NCBI GenBank assembly: GCA_958496175.1
Contig: OY292279.1
Location: forward strand, 17,174,001 to 17,238,000
DNA from: Sisyra terminalis
Lineage: Eukaryota > Arthropoda > Insecta > Neuroptera > Sisyridae
Length of the DNA stretch: 64,000 bases
Direction of reading: 5' to 3'
The position numbers and the translations under genes are program-made. This document shows positions 14,101 to 25,725 of this stretch, one piece after another (the first letter of the stretch is position 1; each line of letters opens with the position of its first letter). Under the pieces are notes generated by a model. That model had not been told where the DNA came from and ran no database searches. It worked only from the letters and a program-made list of their open reading frames with translations.

Positions 14101-14468
14101 ACCAAATAAAATCTCAATACGTACAAAGTAATCATTCCCTACTACAATGTTGAACCCCTTCTAGGCTTATTCCATTTAAAAGTGGTTTACAATCTTATTT
14201 TTTTTTGAACCACAAACAATAACTTTTCAAGTCCAATTGAGTTCAGGATTTCTGAAAATATTGGATTAGAACTGATTTTTTTTTTTACTTATAACAGTCC
14301 TTCACTCATTTACTAAAGCTCTTTTTTCGTGAAAATCAACAGGTAACTCCTAAATTTATAATTTTTTGTTAGGTGGACCACAATTCAGTCAACTTTGGAG
14401 ACCACTGGTGTAGTTAAAAGATAAAAGAATACATAAAGATACATAAAATTACAAGTTGAAGCTAATAT
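11196..14468. other. AT-rich intergenic DNA, nothing recognised
   Basis: No coding exon, RNA gene or transposon end could be supported. Short open frames at 11820-12008 and 13600-13785 have low-complexity translations and no family signature. Confidence 0.4.
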
Positions 14469-14834
14469 ACCGTGTTTCCTCGAATAATATGTATAGGATC
14501 TAACGCGTAAAATATCCCTGTCTAGAGAAGATAAGACCTAATGGAAAAATTCAATTAACAAAATTTTTGAATTTAAATTCACATTAAAGCAGTGGTATTT
14601 AGTTAATTACCAATTTAGTCAGCGTTATTAATAATGACTCATTATTTTTTTAGGCTTGTGGTTTACAGGATTATTAACAGGTTACACAAGGGAGAGGATA
14701 GAAAAGAATAATTAGATATCATACCTTTGGGGTTTCTCACTAAAAAAATAAATCATTCTTGAAAATAGGACCTAGTAGATTTTGTCGCTATAAAATTAAT
14801 ATAAGATCGGATCTCATATTCGAGGAAACACGGT
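14469..14834. mobile_element. Non-autonomous DNA transposon with 18-bp terminal inverted repeats
   Basis: The left end ACCGTGTTTCCTCGAATA (14469-14486) is an exact inverted copy of the right end (14817-14834). Outside and inside these repeats the arms diverge. The element is 366 bp and contains no open frame of interest. No unambiguous target duplication was found, so the superfamily is left open. Confidence 0.75.
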
Positions 14835-16600
14835 GAATCTTAACGTGATGAATTGCATTAACAATAGAAAGGACTACTCTAAGTTTAAGGACCTCTCTAA
14901 GGACTAATTACGGGAAATATCACTTATTACGGGAACATATTCGTCTAGGTGGAAAACGAAAGCTTTTGAATAGTAAGGAGCAGAAAAAATAACTTTTTCG
15001 TTCCTAGTTCAAAAATTTTCATTAAAACTTGATTTTCTACTACAATTTTTTTCAACAGTATTTTCATATACTTCTCTTGTTTCTTCCAATTCATAACAGG
15101 ACAATGGTAAAATTTTTAGAATATACTAACCAAAACTCATAAGAAAATTAAAATCGCTTTTATCTTATAATAATTTATCCTTCAATTTATAAGTGATTAA
15201 AACAAAGATTCAAAATATTATGATTATTTGGGTTAGTAAATAGATGACTTGGATACGTATAAATTTGTTAAGTTTTATGTTATGTAAACACTTTCATATG
15301 TATATATAATTGATTCAAATTGATTATATTTTTTTACATTAAAGAGAAAGTCTACTAACAAAAACTTAAATAGAATTTTATCTTGTCTAGTTCCACTTAG
15401 TTCAGATTAAAAAAAATATTTTGGGTCAAAATACACTTTTTTCAATTGTTAACTGCGAAAAACAACATTGGTGAAAAACAAGTAAAATAGTAAATTTTAA
15501 ATTGTCGCAGGAAGGATAATTTGATTTTACTGACTTATATTTTATTTTACAAACATAAATTTTCAAATGCAAGACGTTTTCATTGTTGATAACGATGTGC
15601 CAAGTGCAAAAAAAAATTATTTGTATTTCGATCGTTTTGACTACATATTTAGAATAATTAGAAAACAAAATATTAAGAATAAAATTTAGTGTTCTCATCG
15701 CCTACAATATGTATCATAACGTCTATGTATTGCTGATATGTCGCTAAATATTCGAATATTCTTATGTGCATTAAACGGGGGGTTTCTTCACCAAAACGAA
15801 ATAAAAATTTAGGTATACTTTGAAAGGTATACCAGGGAAACATAGAGCTACGTTTATAAGTATCGACTTTCATAAGTTATAATCGTCCAAATTCAAATTA
15901 TAAACCTTATTGTTGCGAACAACTTGTGAATTCCCAAGAACTAAAAAAAAATCTTTCATAAAGTATAGATACGTCATTCGTGTGTGGTGGGCTTGAAACA
16001 GATTCATATAGTTTCATTGTATAAAATTCAAATAATAATATACATGTATCGTTATGTAGTGGTTGAATATATATTACGATTATCGTTATGAGTATTCCTA
16101 TATGAGTTTGTGATCGTGATTATCGGGAATTAGGTTTCGTAAAATTGGTAAAACTTCGAGGTCTTGTCCAGTAGGGTAGTGGTTCTGGGAGAAAAATTCA
16201 TTCGGGAATTGGAGCAGTGTCCTGAAGTCCTACTAATCTACTAAAAACAAGGACTCTATACTTTTGGATTTTTGACCCAACTTCAATAACCATTTCTAGA
16301 TAATATATCCTAAAATCATATTTCAACTTAGAGCTGACTTATCGATCTTATGGAATTTTTTACTTATAGCTGATTGATTTTCGGATGATTAAATATATAA
16401 TAAGCATGCATCCTACGCATAAAGTGTAAAAAATATCAATTTAAATAATCGTGTTGAGTTTCATCGGATTTTTTCTAAAAATTAATAGAATATTTACAGT
16501 GATTTCTTTTAAAAAATTCAACATTTGATAAAGTGTGTCTGTTTAAAGGTGTTTAAATATTATTTTTTAGATTCGAATACGTTTTTCCGTAAAGAATATA
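14835..16600. other. Intergenic DNA, nothing recognised
   Basis: A 66-codon frame at 15673-15873 (minus) has a less biased composition than its surroundings but matches no family that could be recognised. No splice-supported gene model could be built around it. Confidence 0.35.
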
Positions 16601-16629
16601 AAAATCCCGATTTATAAATCTAATGGCTT

Positions 16630-16668
16630 CATAGACGTTCCACAGACGAAGTTGCGAGCATCAGCTGG
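16630..16668 (+). mobile_element. Helitron 3' terminus (plus-strand orientation)
   Basis: The sequence CAGACGAAGTTGCGAGCATC followed by AGCTGG|T closely matches the 3' end of the Helitron at 50.9 kb (read on the minus strand there). CTGG satisfies the CTRR terminus and is followed by a host T. Only the 3' end is recognised; the 5' boundary upstream was not found. Confidence 0.5.
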
Positions 16669-17188
16669 TGAGGGATAAAATGAAAATTGATGATCTTTTC
16701 ATTTTTGTCAAATGAAATTCTTTTTACATTTAAATAAGATGTATTTAAGTGTACATATAATTAAAACTCACATTTACAACTGGCTCCGAATCCATAAATA
16801 GCATATTATACCTGCTTTTTTCTCGTACACATCTTTATCATCAAATATTACTATATTATTGCATACCACCAGTTGAGAAAAGAATTAATTGCAATTCCAC
16901 ACCAGTTTAGAGCTAAGCCGGTTTTGCTCAATATATTGAGCATTATAGAGCACAAATTAATAAAATTTAACGTACATGTCTGCCTACCAGAATTCTATTT
17001 CTGAATTCTTATTTTTCTTCAGAAAAAAAAAAGGTATCTATTCAATATTTACGTTTATTTACTAATAATAAAGGTAACATTCAGAAGAAGATCGATTAAA
17101 ATAAATTAATGGATACCCATTAGTTAAATATTATATAATTAAATATCTATGTTTTTTTAAGATATCAAAAAATCAGTATATTTTCAAT

Positions 17189-17260
17189 CAGGGGTGTCCA
17201 ACCCAAATGATATTGAGGGCCATTTCGGAAATGGATTCTTACTCCGTGGGTCACCATTTA
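17189..17260 (+). mobile_element. hAT-like transposon end fragment
   Basis: CAGGGGTGTCCAACC followed by a GAGGGCC block resembles the 5' terminal inverted repeat and subterminal region of many hAT elements (CAGGGGTG...GGGCC). No matching right end was recognised, so the element is truncated or diverged. Confidence 0.5.
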
Positions 17261-18780
17261 AGTTATACATCTCTAATTCTCCGTATTAAATTTAGATACT
17301 TTGTTAACATTTTAATTTTTGGATCTTTTTATCTATTTCTTGCGTATATAACATATCTGCGACCGCAAAAAATTGCCATTTTCAACGGTCAATACAATAG
17401 CAACTAACTGCCAATACTTCATTACTACGATTATGTAGTGATTTTTGGAGATATAGCAAATTTTCTCAAAACTTAATTGAAAAATGTGTATCTTTAAGGT
17501 AAGTTATAAAAGGTACAACAAGGGATACTACGATTTGCTAAGGGAGGGATTTTTAATATCCCAAAAACATATTTTTAAATTCTTGTTATTTATTTACAGC
17601 CATTATAATATAGACTAGCAGGACAATGTTGGTAGGGTTCAGCCTAATCCATATAAAAATTGTCGTCACTTAAAAATATAGTTGAATTTTCAACAGATAT
17701 TGACATTATGGTGTTATAATTGATCGTAAAAACTATAGAACCGAAAAAAAATAACATTTAGCTTCTACACTGACTAATTGTATTCTAACAAAAATATAAT
17801 TGCAAAAAATATGGTAAAAACAATTCACAAAAATATTCATTGAGTTCAAATTTTTTTTTAAAACGGGCAAAAATTTTAATTTTAATCGTTTTATTACAGA
17901 TAATTATATCCATGTTTTATCAAAAATTCATGTTCAAAAATTCGGAATATAATTACGTCAATATACTTTTAGTGGCCTTATAAAACATTTCGAAGTTCAA
18001 AATTTTTATTTTAGCTTTTAATCATAAAAAAATTTTAATGTCTTTAATATTGTATATATGTTATATTAAGGATATTTTGCCAACTTGGAAACTTGGAAGA
18101 AGAATGTAAGTTAATTTGCTTACAATAGGTATTCCCACCAAAAATTAATTTTACCCGATTAAAGATATTAAACTTCAATTCACAAAATCAATAAAGTAAA
18201 TTGAAAAAAGATCCATATAGATTTTCATTTTAATTGGTGTGCACTAAGGGGGGGGGGGGTTAATTTCTATAAAAGACATATCAAAAACTTTATTCAGGAC
18301 AAAGAAAAAAAAATTGTAGGATTTTGAGTTTAAATTTTGATATTAATATATCTATCACTATAATTTCTGATTTTTGAATCCAAAGTGTATTTTTTTTCTC
18401 TAAACTATTGAACCATCCGACTAAAAGAATTAAACAACACGTATTTTTAAAGGAAATTAAATGTTCTACATAAATATCTAATGGTAAATTTTCGTCAAAC
18501 CAACATTATCCTTCATACAATTAATTTAAGGATGTTTGAACTTTAGTTCCGTTAAATCTACCCCTACAAGGTCCATAATTTGGTCGAGTGTTAAAGGTAC
18601 AAAACTATAATTAATTTTTTTTTTCTTAAAATGAAAGAAATTTTACAGTTGAGAAAAGAAAATTGCACAATATAAGATAAAATAAGACACAGAGATATAA
18701 GAATAGAGCAAAATATATTAGAAATAAATGAATCAACAAAAAAATGTAAGAGGAATACATGGAATATAGACGCATAAGCC
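17260..18780. other. AT-rich intergenic DNA, nothing recognised
   Basis: Apart from a run of ten or more G residues near 18248-18260 there is no recognisable structure. Short open frames lack family signatures. Confidence 0.35.
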
Positions 18781-18934
18781 CAAGGTTTATAAATTATACA
18801 GGTTGCCCCATTAGAAAAAAAATATGACGTCATACGAAGAATTTTGAAATTTGAATCAGTCTGAAGATATGTACGAATTTCTTCTGGATACGTCACGTAG
18901 CGCATGAGGCCACCTGTGTATTTTATAAACCTTG
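18781..18934. mobile_element. Mutator-like MITE, copy A, inserted at the 5' edge of a SINE
   Basis: The 154-bp element starts CAAGGTTTATAAATTA and ends with the inverted form TATTTTATAAACCTTG; the arms also share ACAGG followed by TGCC/GGCC. A 9-bp target duplication GCATAAGCC lies at 18772-18780 and 18935-18943. Target duplications of 9-10 bp point to the Mutator superfamily. A TGACGTCA palindrome (18825-18832) is inside. A very similar copy lies at 61.8 kb in the lipase intron. Confidence 0.85.
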
Positions 18935-18937
18935 GCA

Positions 18938-19090
18938 TAAGCCTCCTGGTGGCCGAGTAGTCAAGATGGCTGCTCCAAAACTGGAAGGCGCTAGATTCGA
19001 TCCTCATATCGATCAAATTTGAATATTTTTTGACTAACGGATTTTTACTAATTCTAGAGTTGCTAAAACTCTTATCAATTATAAAATAGC
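18938..19090 (+). repeat. tRNA-derived SINE, copy 2
   Basis: A box TGGCCGAGTAGT is at about 18951 and B box AGATTCGATCC at about 18993. The tail contains a diverged form of the family motif (TCTAGAGTTGCTAAAA). The 5' edge overlaps the right target duplication of the MITE at 18781-18934, so the MITE entered the start of this SINE. Confidence 0.75.
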
Positions 19091-19876
19091 AATAAAAAAA
19101 AAACAATGCAACGATTATCAAATACCAAAAAACCACTTCGCATTGCATTTGTTTTCAACCTTAGAAAAACGTTTACATTGATAAATTTTATCAACATTAT
19201 AAAGTCGCATTCAATTCATTTGAAAAAAAACCAACAATATAATAAAAAATGATTGATGTTTTCTCCAAAAATGCCTTTCGGAATGAATTTTTAACAATTA
19301 TATTGTTAATTAATTTGACCTAGCTTTGACATAGCAGCGTTTGACCTTTACGTCTATTTTCAAATGTAGATAACGTTTTTAAGAAATTGCTTCATTGAAG
19401 ATATCACATATTCTGTGTACTGTTTTACTATGATTATTTGTTAATATCCTTAATTTGTTTCTTTTTTAAAAAAATAAGTTTCAAACGCGTAATAAATATT
19501 GTCTAAATATTTATAAATTGTCGGCATTTATGAAATTGTTGATGTTTTTAGCTCAACACAAAACCATTACAGTAAATTTCGATTGAATTATTTTTCATCA
19601 TTCCAATTAAATATGTACATTGTACAATGTACATCTACGTATTATTATTAACAATATTTATTTTATTAAAAGCTTTACAGCCAGATAATTACGGTTGGGA
19701 AATTAATATTGATCAAAAAACAATCAGCTTCAGGTTATTTACCAATTTAACAGTAATAACAATAAAATGGCGATTTTTGCAATTTTTTTTTGGTTTGTGA
19801 ATTTAAATTAGTTTAATAAATTGTTTTAATTATATATTAACTTCGAATAAACGTAGAATAAATATGAAATTTATAC

Positions 19877-20080
19877 TCATGTCTCTTTTAGGGACGTCAA
19901 TATCTGGCAACGTTGCATTTTTTTCTTTGTTTTTTTATTACCTCGCGAAATTTATGTTAATTCAATTTAAACATCGTTTATTTATTTCTTTTGTAGCGAA
20001 ATTTGCATTATGGCTCAATTTAATCGCGAATTAAATATTGAAAACCAAATAGATAATGCAACGTTGCAAACGGACGAAAA
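19877..20080. mobile_element. TGGCAACG-family MITE, copy 2 (diverged)
   Basis: The left arm ATCTGGCAACGTTGCATTTT (19902-19921) and a right arm with AATGCAACGTTGC near 20053-20065 are inverted copies. Internal ATCGCGAATTAAAT motifs match the 10.3-kb copy. The right end is decayed, so the outer boundary and the target duplication are unclear. Confidence 0.7.
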
Positions 20081-21130
20081 ATAATAAAAAAATGACAGTA
20101 GTGCAAAAAAAAAAGAAATACCAACAAAAAACATATCAAAACCACTATACATTGCAATTTTTTTCAACATTTGGAAACGTATATTGACGATGTTAATAAG
20201 GACAAGGATCGAAATGTATTTATATTTTAATCGACTTCTGATTTTAAATAAAAATCAAAATACTGAAAAACACACTTTCCGAAAAAAATGCCCTAAAATT
20301 TTTGAATATCCACACATAAACAATGATTTTGAATTCAATTGTTATCATCCGAATTACCATGGATACAAAATAAACAAGAAAAAAAAACAAATGCCTCAAG
20401 TACCTAGGTACTCTACTTTGGAAAAATCAGATTCATATAAGTATCACTCACCGCCAATACACTGATAATCCATTATCGCTTATCACAAATGAAAATTCAG
20501 TCGATAATAGCTTAAATTTACAATCCACATTCAAATATTCACAACGCCAACAAAGAACCTAACACTGAAAACTCGTCTAATTTTCCATTTTCTTGCGCCT
20601 CTAATAAACATTAAATCTAAATTATATCTTATGTTTTTATGTTGATAGCTGATAAGAACTTAATCCCAAGAAAATGTATATAAAATTTCTTTATTTCCCG
20701 ATATCTTTAATTTGTAATACATATGTATGTGCAATTTATTCACCGTTTTCTACATATTTGTCTCGAGTTTCAAAGGGCAATTAAGGGGAACAATTATTCT
20801 AATTACATGAACAATATCTTTGTTTATCGATTAATTATGATAGGAAGTCTTATTTATCAATTTAGTAGAATGTTTTGTATAAAAAAAAACATTTCAGTTC
20901 TATTGTGGAACAGGGAAATGAATATGTATTTTCATTTCAATTTCTTTTAACAAGGAATTTTAAACCTACGTGGGCATAAATTTAATTTTTAGCATTATTT
21001 GAAAGTTTATGCCGAAATATATATTTGAACAAGTTGTAAAACAAACAAAGAAATAAAAAATCTTACTAAAGTTACTAACGATCGTGACGTCAAAAATGTA
21101 AGTACCGTATTTGATTTAATGTGTACTACA
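20081..21130. other. Intergenic DNA with a weak 60-bp duplication
   Basis: The sequence at about 20130-20190 resembles 19120-19180 (both carry AACCACT, a TTGCA-rich block, TTTTCAAC and AAACGT-ATTGA in the same order). This suggests an old duplicated repeat of unknown class. No gene was recognised. Confidence 0.35.
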
Positions 21131-21131
21131 A

Positions 21132-21612
21132 CTAGGGTTATCAACTGTTCCGGATAGCCGGGATTATTCCGGGATTGTAGTCGTTATCTCGTATCTTGGA
21201 TGAATTCTGAAAAATGTGTTTGAAAAAAAAAGTGATTTGAGCTGTTTATCCCGTAATTGCCCAGAAAAAATTGACAAGCCTAACTGCAGTACATAATTAG
21301 AAACACGCAAGTTCAGTCTTGGAGCTTTATGTGCAAAAATAAGCAAAAAAATATACAAATAGTACAAAACAAAATTTTAAAAATGCTGGAAAACTATCCA
21401 ACAAAATAGAAGGTTTTGGGATTACACGAAACATTAAAGTAACTACCACTGGATTTATTTATCCTGTTCTTGACCAAACCTTTTTAGCGATTCAGAACAT
21501 AGTCCAATCCAGGACAAAACATATCCTTCGTACTATTTAAACATCAAATAATTTTCTTTTTTTTTAAATTCTGCATTACTGTTTTTCCTCGACAGAAACC
21601 CTAATGGCGATA
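21132..21612. mobile_element. Possible hAT-like element with TAGGGTT ends
   Basis: The left end CTAGGGTTATCAACTGTTCC is followed by a CCGGGATTATTCCGGGATTG block, as in many hAT-type repeats. A weak inverted match (AAACCCTAATGG) occurs near 21597-21608. Boundaries are uncertain and no transposase was seen. Confidence 0.35.
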
Positions 21613-21829
21613 TATTGTCCTAGAGTAAACTCAGTTCGATCCTGTACCAGGATTTATGGATGTGGGTTGGAAAAAAATGTAAGCTAATGTAACTGTAAAT
21701 TTTAAAGTTATCAATTTTGTTTTATTTAAATAATTGCGAATGTCTTCAGAAATGATTTATATCTACTGTCACCACATGAATTTTACTGAACACGTGGGCA
21801 AATAAATGGAAGGTCGTCATAAACGAATT

Positions 21830-22330
21830 TAAATCAGGGCACTTTCACACTAAGAAAAGAAATATACCCTTTGGTCACCCAAAACACCATCAAGATCTCC
21901 TCGAGAAATCATTATATCATATTTAATATCTTGGAGTCCACCTAGATGGAAGGGTCACGTGGAAGCGCCGTATTGTACAAAAAAGGAAACCGGCTTACAA
22001 CAATCTCAATAATTAGGAAAACCCTCGAAAATTAAGTTTTTCTATTAAAAAACAATCGTTATTCCAATTTGAACGTACAAAATTGAGCTTTGGGACTATT
22101 CCAGTAATTCTAGCATAAAAACTGTAGACTACTTAGACAACTGGCAGAAACCCCATGGTACGTCACTAATGAAACCCTAGAAGCAGGCTTTTGTCACCAA
22201 ATACTTTTGTAAATTACATCATCATCCAAATCCACTGATGACGTCAATTTTGGAGCCTCAACCAACAAAACGATTATAGAGGAAAGTGCCGAGTGACCTA
22301 CCGTATGTTTATGAGACCCACCAATTAGAA
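21830..22330 (+). pseudogene. Jockey-like LINE reverse transcriptase fragment, decayed
   Basis: Conceptual translation across several frameshifts gives 'FTLRKEIYPLVT', then a block close to 'YLGVHLDGRVTWK', then 'YKIELWDYS' and 'DNWQKPHGTS'. These match, in order, the thumb region downstream of the catalytic YADD in Jockey/X-type LINEs (vtFtLr..cP.v, YLGvhLD.rLtW, YgiqLWG, iq..Q.k.LR). Stops and shifts interrupt it, so it is a dead fragment without the catalytic core. Confidence 0.65.
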
Positions 22331-22778
22331 TGTTCTTTACCATGCTAGATTACTGCCTACAAATTGGGTAAAAGGATCACAATCCTCATGGTCAATATAT
22401 GTTTAACAAAAAAAAAAATACTGTACACTGTAGAGAATTGTACTATAAATTTTCCCCAATATTGGCTAATATTCCAGTATTATGCGCACAAAATTAATCT
22501 GTACAAATTATAAAGAAACAACTTCAAAATAAATTGATAGTACAGACGTTTAAGCATATACAATTATGCACTCACCAAAAAGTACGTAAAAGTTAATTTT
22601 TTACTTACTGATGAGTTAGGTCCCAAATATGATTTTAACCTAAAAATCCATCCCCGGGTGGTACCATGTTACATCCTCTCACCCCCCAAATTGACTTTCC
22701 CAAATAAAAATATTTTTTCTTTATCACATTTGAACCATGTTAAATACAAATAAAATAGTTATAATAAAAGCATTATCA

Positions 22779-23950
22779 CTAGCTGTCACCCAGCTGCTTC
22801 TCTGGGTGAATTATAAACTCTAGACCTAAAATATGTTTAAAATATTATTTTCAGTATACAGAACTACTGAAACATACATATTTGATTGCATTTTTCAATA
22901 AATTACTTGATAACTTCTTTATAGTAAAAAATCAAAAATATTTGCATATTTTCTTGTTCTTATCCTAATTATTACTAACTATCTACGTAATTTCATGGTT
23001 AATTTTAAAGCAGTATATAAGGAAACAGTACTCTTTCGAGGTACCTCTTCATATACGACATTCCTGGGTTTCTTTTCTAGTGTTGATAGCACCAGATCAT
23101 TAGGTGATCTCACTCTCGAGTAGGTCCCAGAACATTGGCCATATGGTTAGTAGTTCTTCCTAAGGTCAATTTCTCCAGCTTTCAATGATTGATCCTGTGC
23201 TTTATTCATTGTGATGATGAAACACAACTCAAGAGGGTATTGAAGTATTTTAAACTTAAATGGATACTTTGACGGTATAAATGATATCCGTCGTATAAAC
23301 ACTGACTTATCTCGAATACAGCCAATTGATGCAAAGGGCTTTACCAAATTTTTATGCACGGCCTTTACAGGTAACCTGGTTCCATTGATTAACTTTGATG
23401 GAATGATATTTCGTAGTAGCATTATTGGAACATTCACTATCAAGATAACTGTACAAGACGGAAAACCATGTGGATTAAGTGTACTAAGGAACTCCACAGA
23501 AAAACAGCATTAATTTGTGCACCAAATTGTCAACAGATTTGTACTGGTATTCTGAGCCTACGAACGCCATCAACATGGTGTCATTAACAATTTATTTCTG
23601 TTATATAGCAGTCATATTTTTGTTACTTTTACAAATTTCTCATCGAAAAATGATTCAATTTATAAAATGGTTTAATGATTCGTGTTTTACAGACTTTTGA
23701 TTTTCAAATTTCAAATTTCGATTGTTGATCAGGCCGTATATTATTCGGTACAAACTTTATCACTCCATTTTTCAATCTGGTATGGGCAGGAATTTTCAAA
23801 AATCCTTTTATATCGGATACCAACTTCATAAAAGGAAATACACCCATATTTTAAGTTTCAAGTCGGCGAGCAGCGGTTTTGGCTTTACGTTAATCCATCG
23901 TTAGTCAGGACAAATGATTTTATATGTATATTAATATTATTTATTTTTAT
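22779..23950 (-). mobile_element. Helitron deletion derivative with 3' hairpin
   Basis: On the minus strand the element ends ...GGTGACAGCTAG|T at 22779 (CTRR terminus followed by a host T). It is preceded by a perfect hairpin: stem CACCCAG/CTGGGTG at 22787-22793 and 22802-22808 with an 8-nt loop. The 5' end is less sharp. An AT-rich TATTAATATACATATAAAAT-like stretch near 23920-23950 resembles the 5' end of the Helitron at 53.4 kb. Inside are a helicase relic (23040-23590) and a module shared with the 51-53 kb Helitron (23704-23870). Confidence 0.7.
23040..23590 (-). pseudogene. Helitron Rep/helicase C-terminal (PIF1-like) relic
   Basis: The main open frame (23147-23497, 116 codons) carries the C-terminal PIF1-helicase signature of Helitron proteins. 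In order: FLSTLNPHGFPSC, VPIMLLRNIIPSKLINGTRL, then FIRRISFIP, and IITMNKAQDQSLKAGEIDL (family consensus 'MTiNKaQGQSl', here with Q-D-Q). After a frame change below 23147, the ending can be followed as GTYSRVRSPNDLVL...NVVYEEV, matching 'vacSRv.sp..l.v' and 'NVVYkEv'. Upstream, SEYQYKSVDNL (about 23520-23560) fits the spacer before the FLN block. The Rep domain and the Walker motifs are missing, so the relic is non-functional. Confidence 0.85.
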
Positions 23951-24163
23951 ATTATAGATTACCAGGTATTGTTGGTTAGTACATTTTGGAAGATATCCTG
24001 TAAATATTTGACACTAAAACAGCAGTAACAAATTTTTGTTACAACCATTATTTATGATTGTTATTTTTAACTTATTAGTTCAAAATTTCTTTGGAAATCA
24101 GAAAATTCTTTGGATATCAGAAGTATGGAGGAATTTACAAAATTTAAAACATATACCAAAGAA

Positions 24164-24333
24164 CAAGGGTGGATCCAGGATTTTTTCCTGGGAGGGGCAC
24201 AATATCATCTTTTATTTGCAAGTGCATGAAAGGGATGCAATTTGTTTCTAAGTATATACTGTGAATTTTGATTAGTTTATACTGTCATCTCCACACGTGC
24301 CCCCGTGCTCCCCCCCCCTTGAATTTGCCCTTG
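24164..24333. mobile_element. hAT-type MITE with 8-bp target duplication
   Basis: The left end CAAGGGTGGATCCAGG and the right end ending TTGAATTTGCCCTTG are imperfect inverted repeats. The flanks CCAAAGAA (24156-24163) and CCTAAGAA (24334-24341) match at 7 of 8 positions. Terminal CA/TG with an 8-bp target duplication indicates the hAT superfamily. The element is 170 bp and non-coding. Confidence 0.8.
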
Positions 24334-24544
24334 CCTAAGAAAGTTGTCTACTGTACCTGAAGAATTGAGAACCCAATTAGTACAAATCTTCACTGGAAAG
24401 TAAAAATACTTAAGCTCTATAAAAACAAGAAAAATAATAAGTTAAAAAAATTTAAATACCTGAACATTACTTAGAAGCCTTAATGATCAGATAAAATTTC
24501 AAAGAAAAAAAATTAAGATGAAGCTCGGCACTATATTTTAGACC

Positions 24545-24695
24545 AGTACGATCTGGTAACGTATCATTTCCCATATTGTTTTTAGTTCAATTCATGAATT
24601 AATTGGTCAATTTATTATGGATGGTTTATTCACGAATTGGATTAAAAACAAAATCGAGAATAAGAAGCAACCAAATCATACTAATCTGAAGAACA
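24545..24695. mobile_element. TGGCAACG-family MITE, copy 4 (old)
   Basis: The arms ATCTGGTAACGTATCATTTC (left) and the reverse complement of GAGAATAAGAAGCAACCAAA (right) are decayed inverted repeats. The inner part (TTTTTAGTTCAATTCATGAA versus TTCACGAATTGGATTAAAAA) is well conserved and shared with the copy at 56.1 kb. Confidence 0.6.
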
Positions 24696-25587
24696 CCTGT
24701 ACCCAAAATCATAATATATAAGTAACGATATAAAACTTTAAAATCTTTTGTGGTAAAAAAGAAAAGAGAGAAAGTTATAAAAGTGTTTTCATAAAAAAAG
24801 AAAATTAATCTCTCGAACGATTCGAAAACTGTTCATACTTTCTTCTGTCCCTCTACTTCTTCACTCTTCTACTTCTTCACTGTAATGTACATCCTACCAT
24901 TAAACGTAGTATTTAAGAATCATAAGTTTAATTTTTCATGTATACGTAGCACAAGTTTAATAATTGAAGCGTTTATTTTGAAAGTGGCTTAAGTCAATTT
25001 CAAGAACAATCCGTATAATACTATCATTTTAAGCATGGAAACATAAAAAACTATAGAGTAAAGAATAAGTAGTGTTTTTGTTTACAACTTAAATTATATC
25101 AATAATTTGTGAAAACTTAGCTGTTGAATAATCAATATACTTTGTTTTAGTTGCAAAAACCAGAAATGCCATATGGACCGTCATTGAAACGGACTTGCAC
25201 CACTTTCAAAATAAACGGATCAATTGTATGTTATTATTTTAATCTATAAAATTTAGAACCAAGGAAGCCCTGGTATTCCAGAAATTTAGTTAATGCAAAT
25301 ATTTTTACCTATGTTTAAATACATAATATGGAAAATGGTTATGCTTAGAGCAGGGGAGGGAAATTGAATGTTGTTTCTATTGAACAGACTATTGTTTTAG
25401 TCAAATGATTGAATAACTATCGAGATTTGTAATTTTAGGAAAATGAAATGAAAAACTTAAAGGAAAATAAATTTTTTATGGTTGCAAAATATAATCAGTC
25501 TCCTAAGTCTTATTTGGGAGACTATTTTTGTAGATAATTTTCTTTTCCCAATGAAAATTGAGAAAAACAGTATATACTTTCCTTTCA

Positions 25588-25594
<7 letters not shown>

Positions 25595-25618
<24 letters not shown>
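25595..25618. repeat. (AT)n microsatellite
   Basis: A run of about 12 AT dinucleotides lies immediately next to a perfect inverted repeat. Confidence 0.9.
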
Positions 25619-25620
<2 letters not shown>

Positions 25621-25621
<1 letters not shown>

Positions 25622-25725
25622 CAAAAATCAGAAAAAAATTAATATCTTACTCTTTTTTGTACATAAAAAATCGGTAATATTTGTAAAACACAAGAGTAAG
25701 ATATTAATTTTTTTCTGATTTTTGG
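25621..25725. repeat. Perfect 34-bp inverted repeat (hairpin)
   Basis: The arm at 25621-25654 (starting CCAAAAATCAG) is the exact reverse complement of 25692-25725 (ending CTGATTTTTGG), with a 37-nt loop. It could be a tiny palindromic MITE or a transcribed hairpin; see findings. Confidence 0.9.

Noticed and set aside
15673..15873. 66-codon frame with a less biased composition
   Set aside because: No recognised family, no splice partners and no signal peptide; kept only as a note.
18591..19148. 185-codon minus-strand open frame
   Set aside because: It runs antisense through a MITE and a SINE, and the same peptide stretch recurs at 61.9 kb because of the repeat. The remainder is low-complexity F/I/L-rich sequence.
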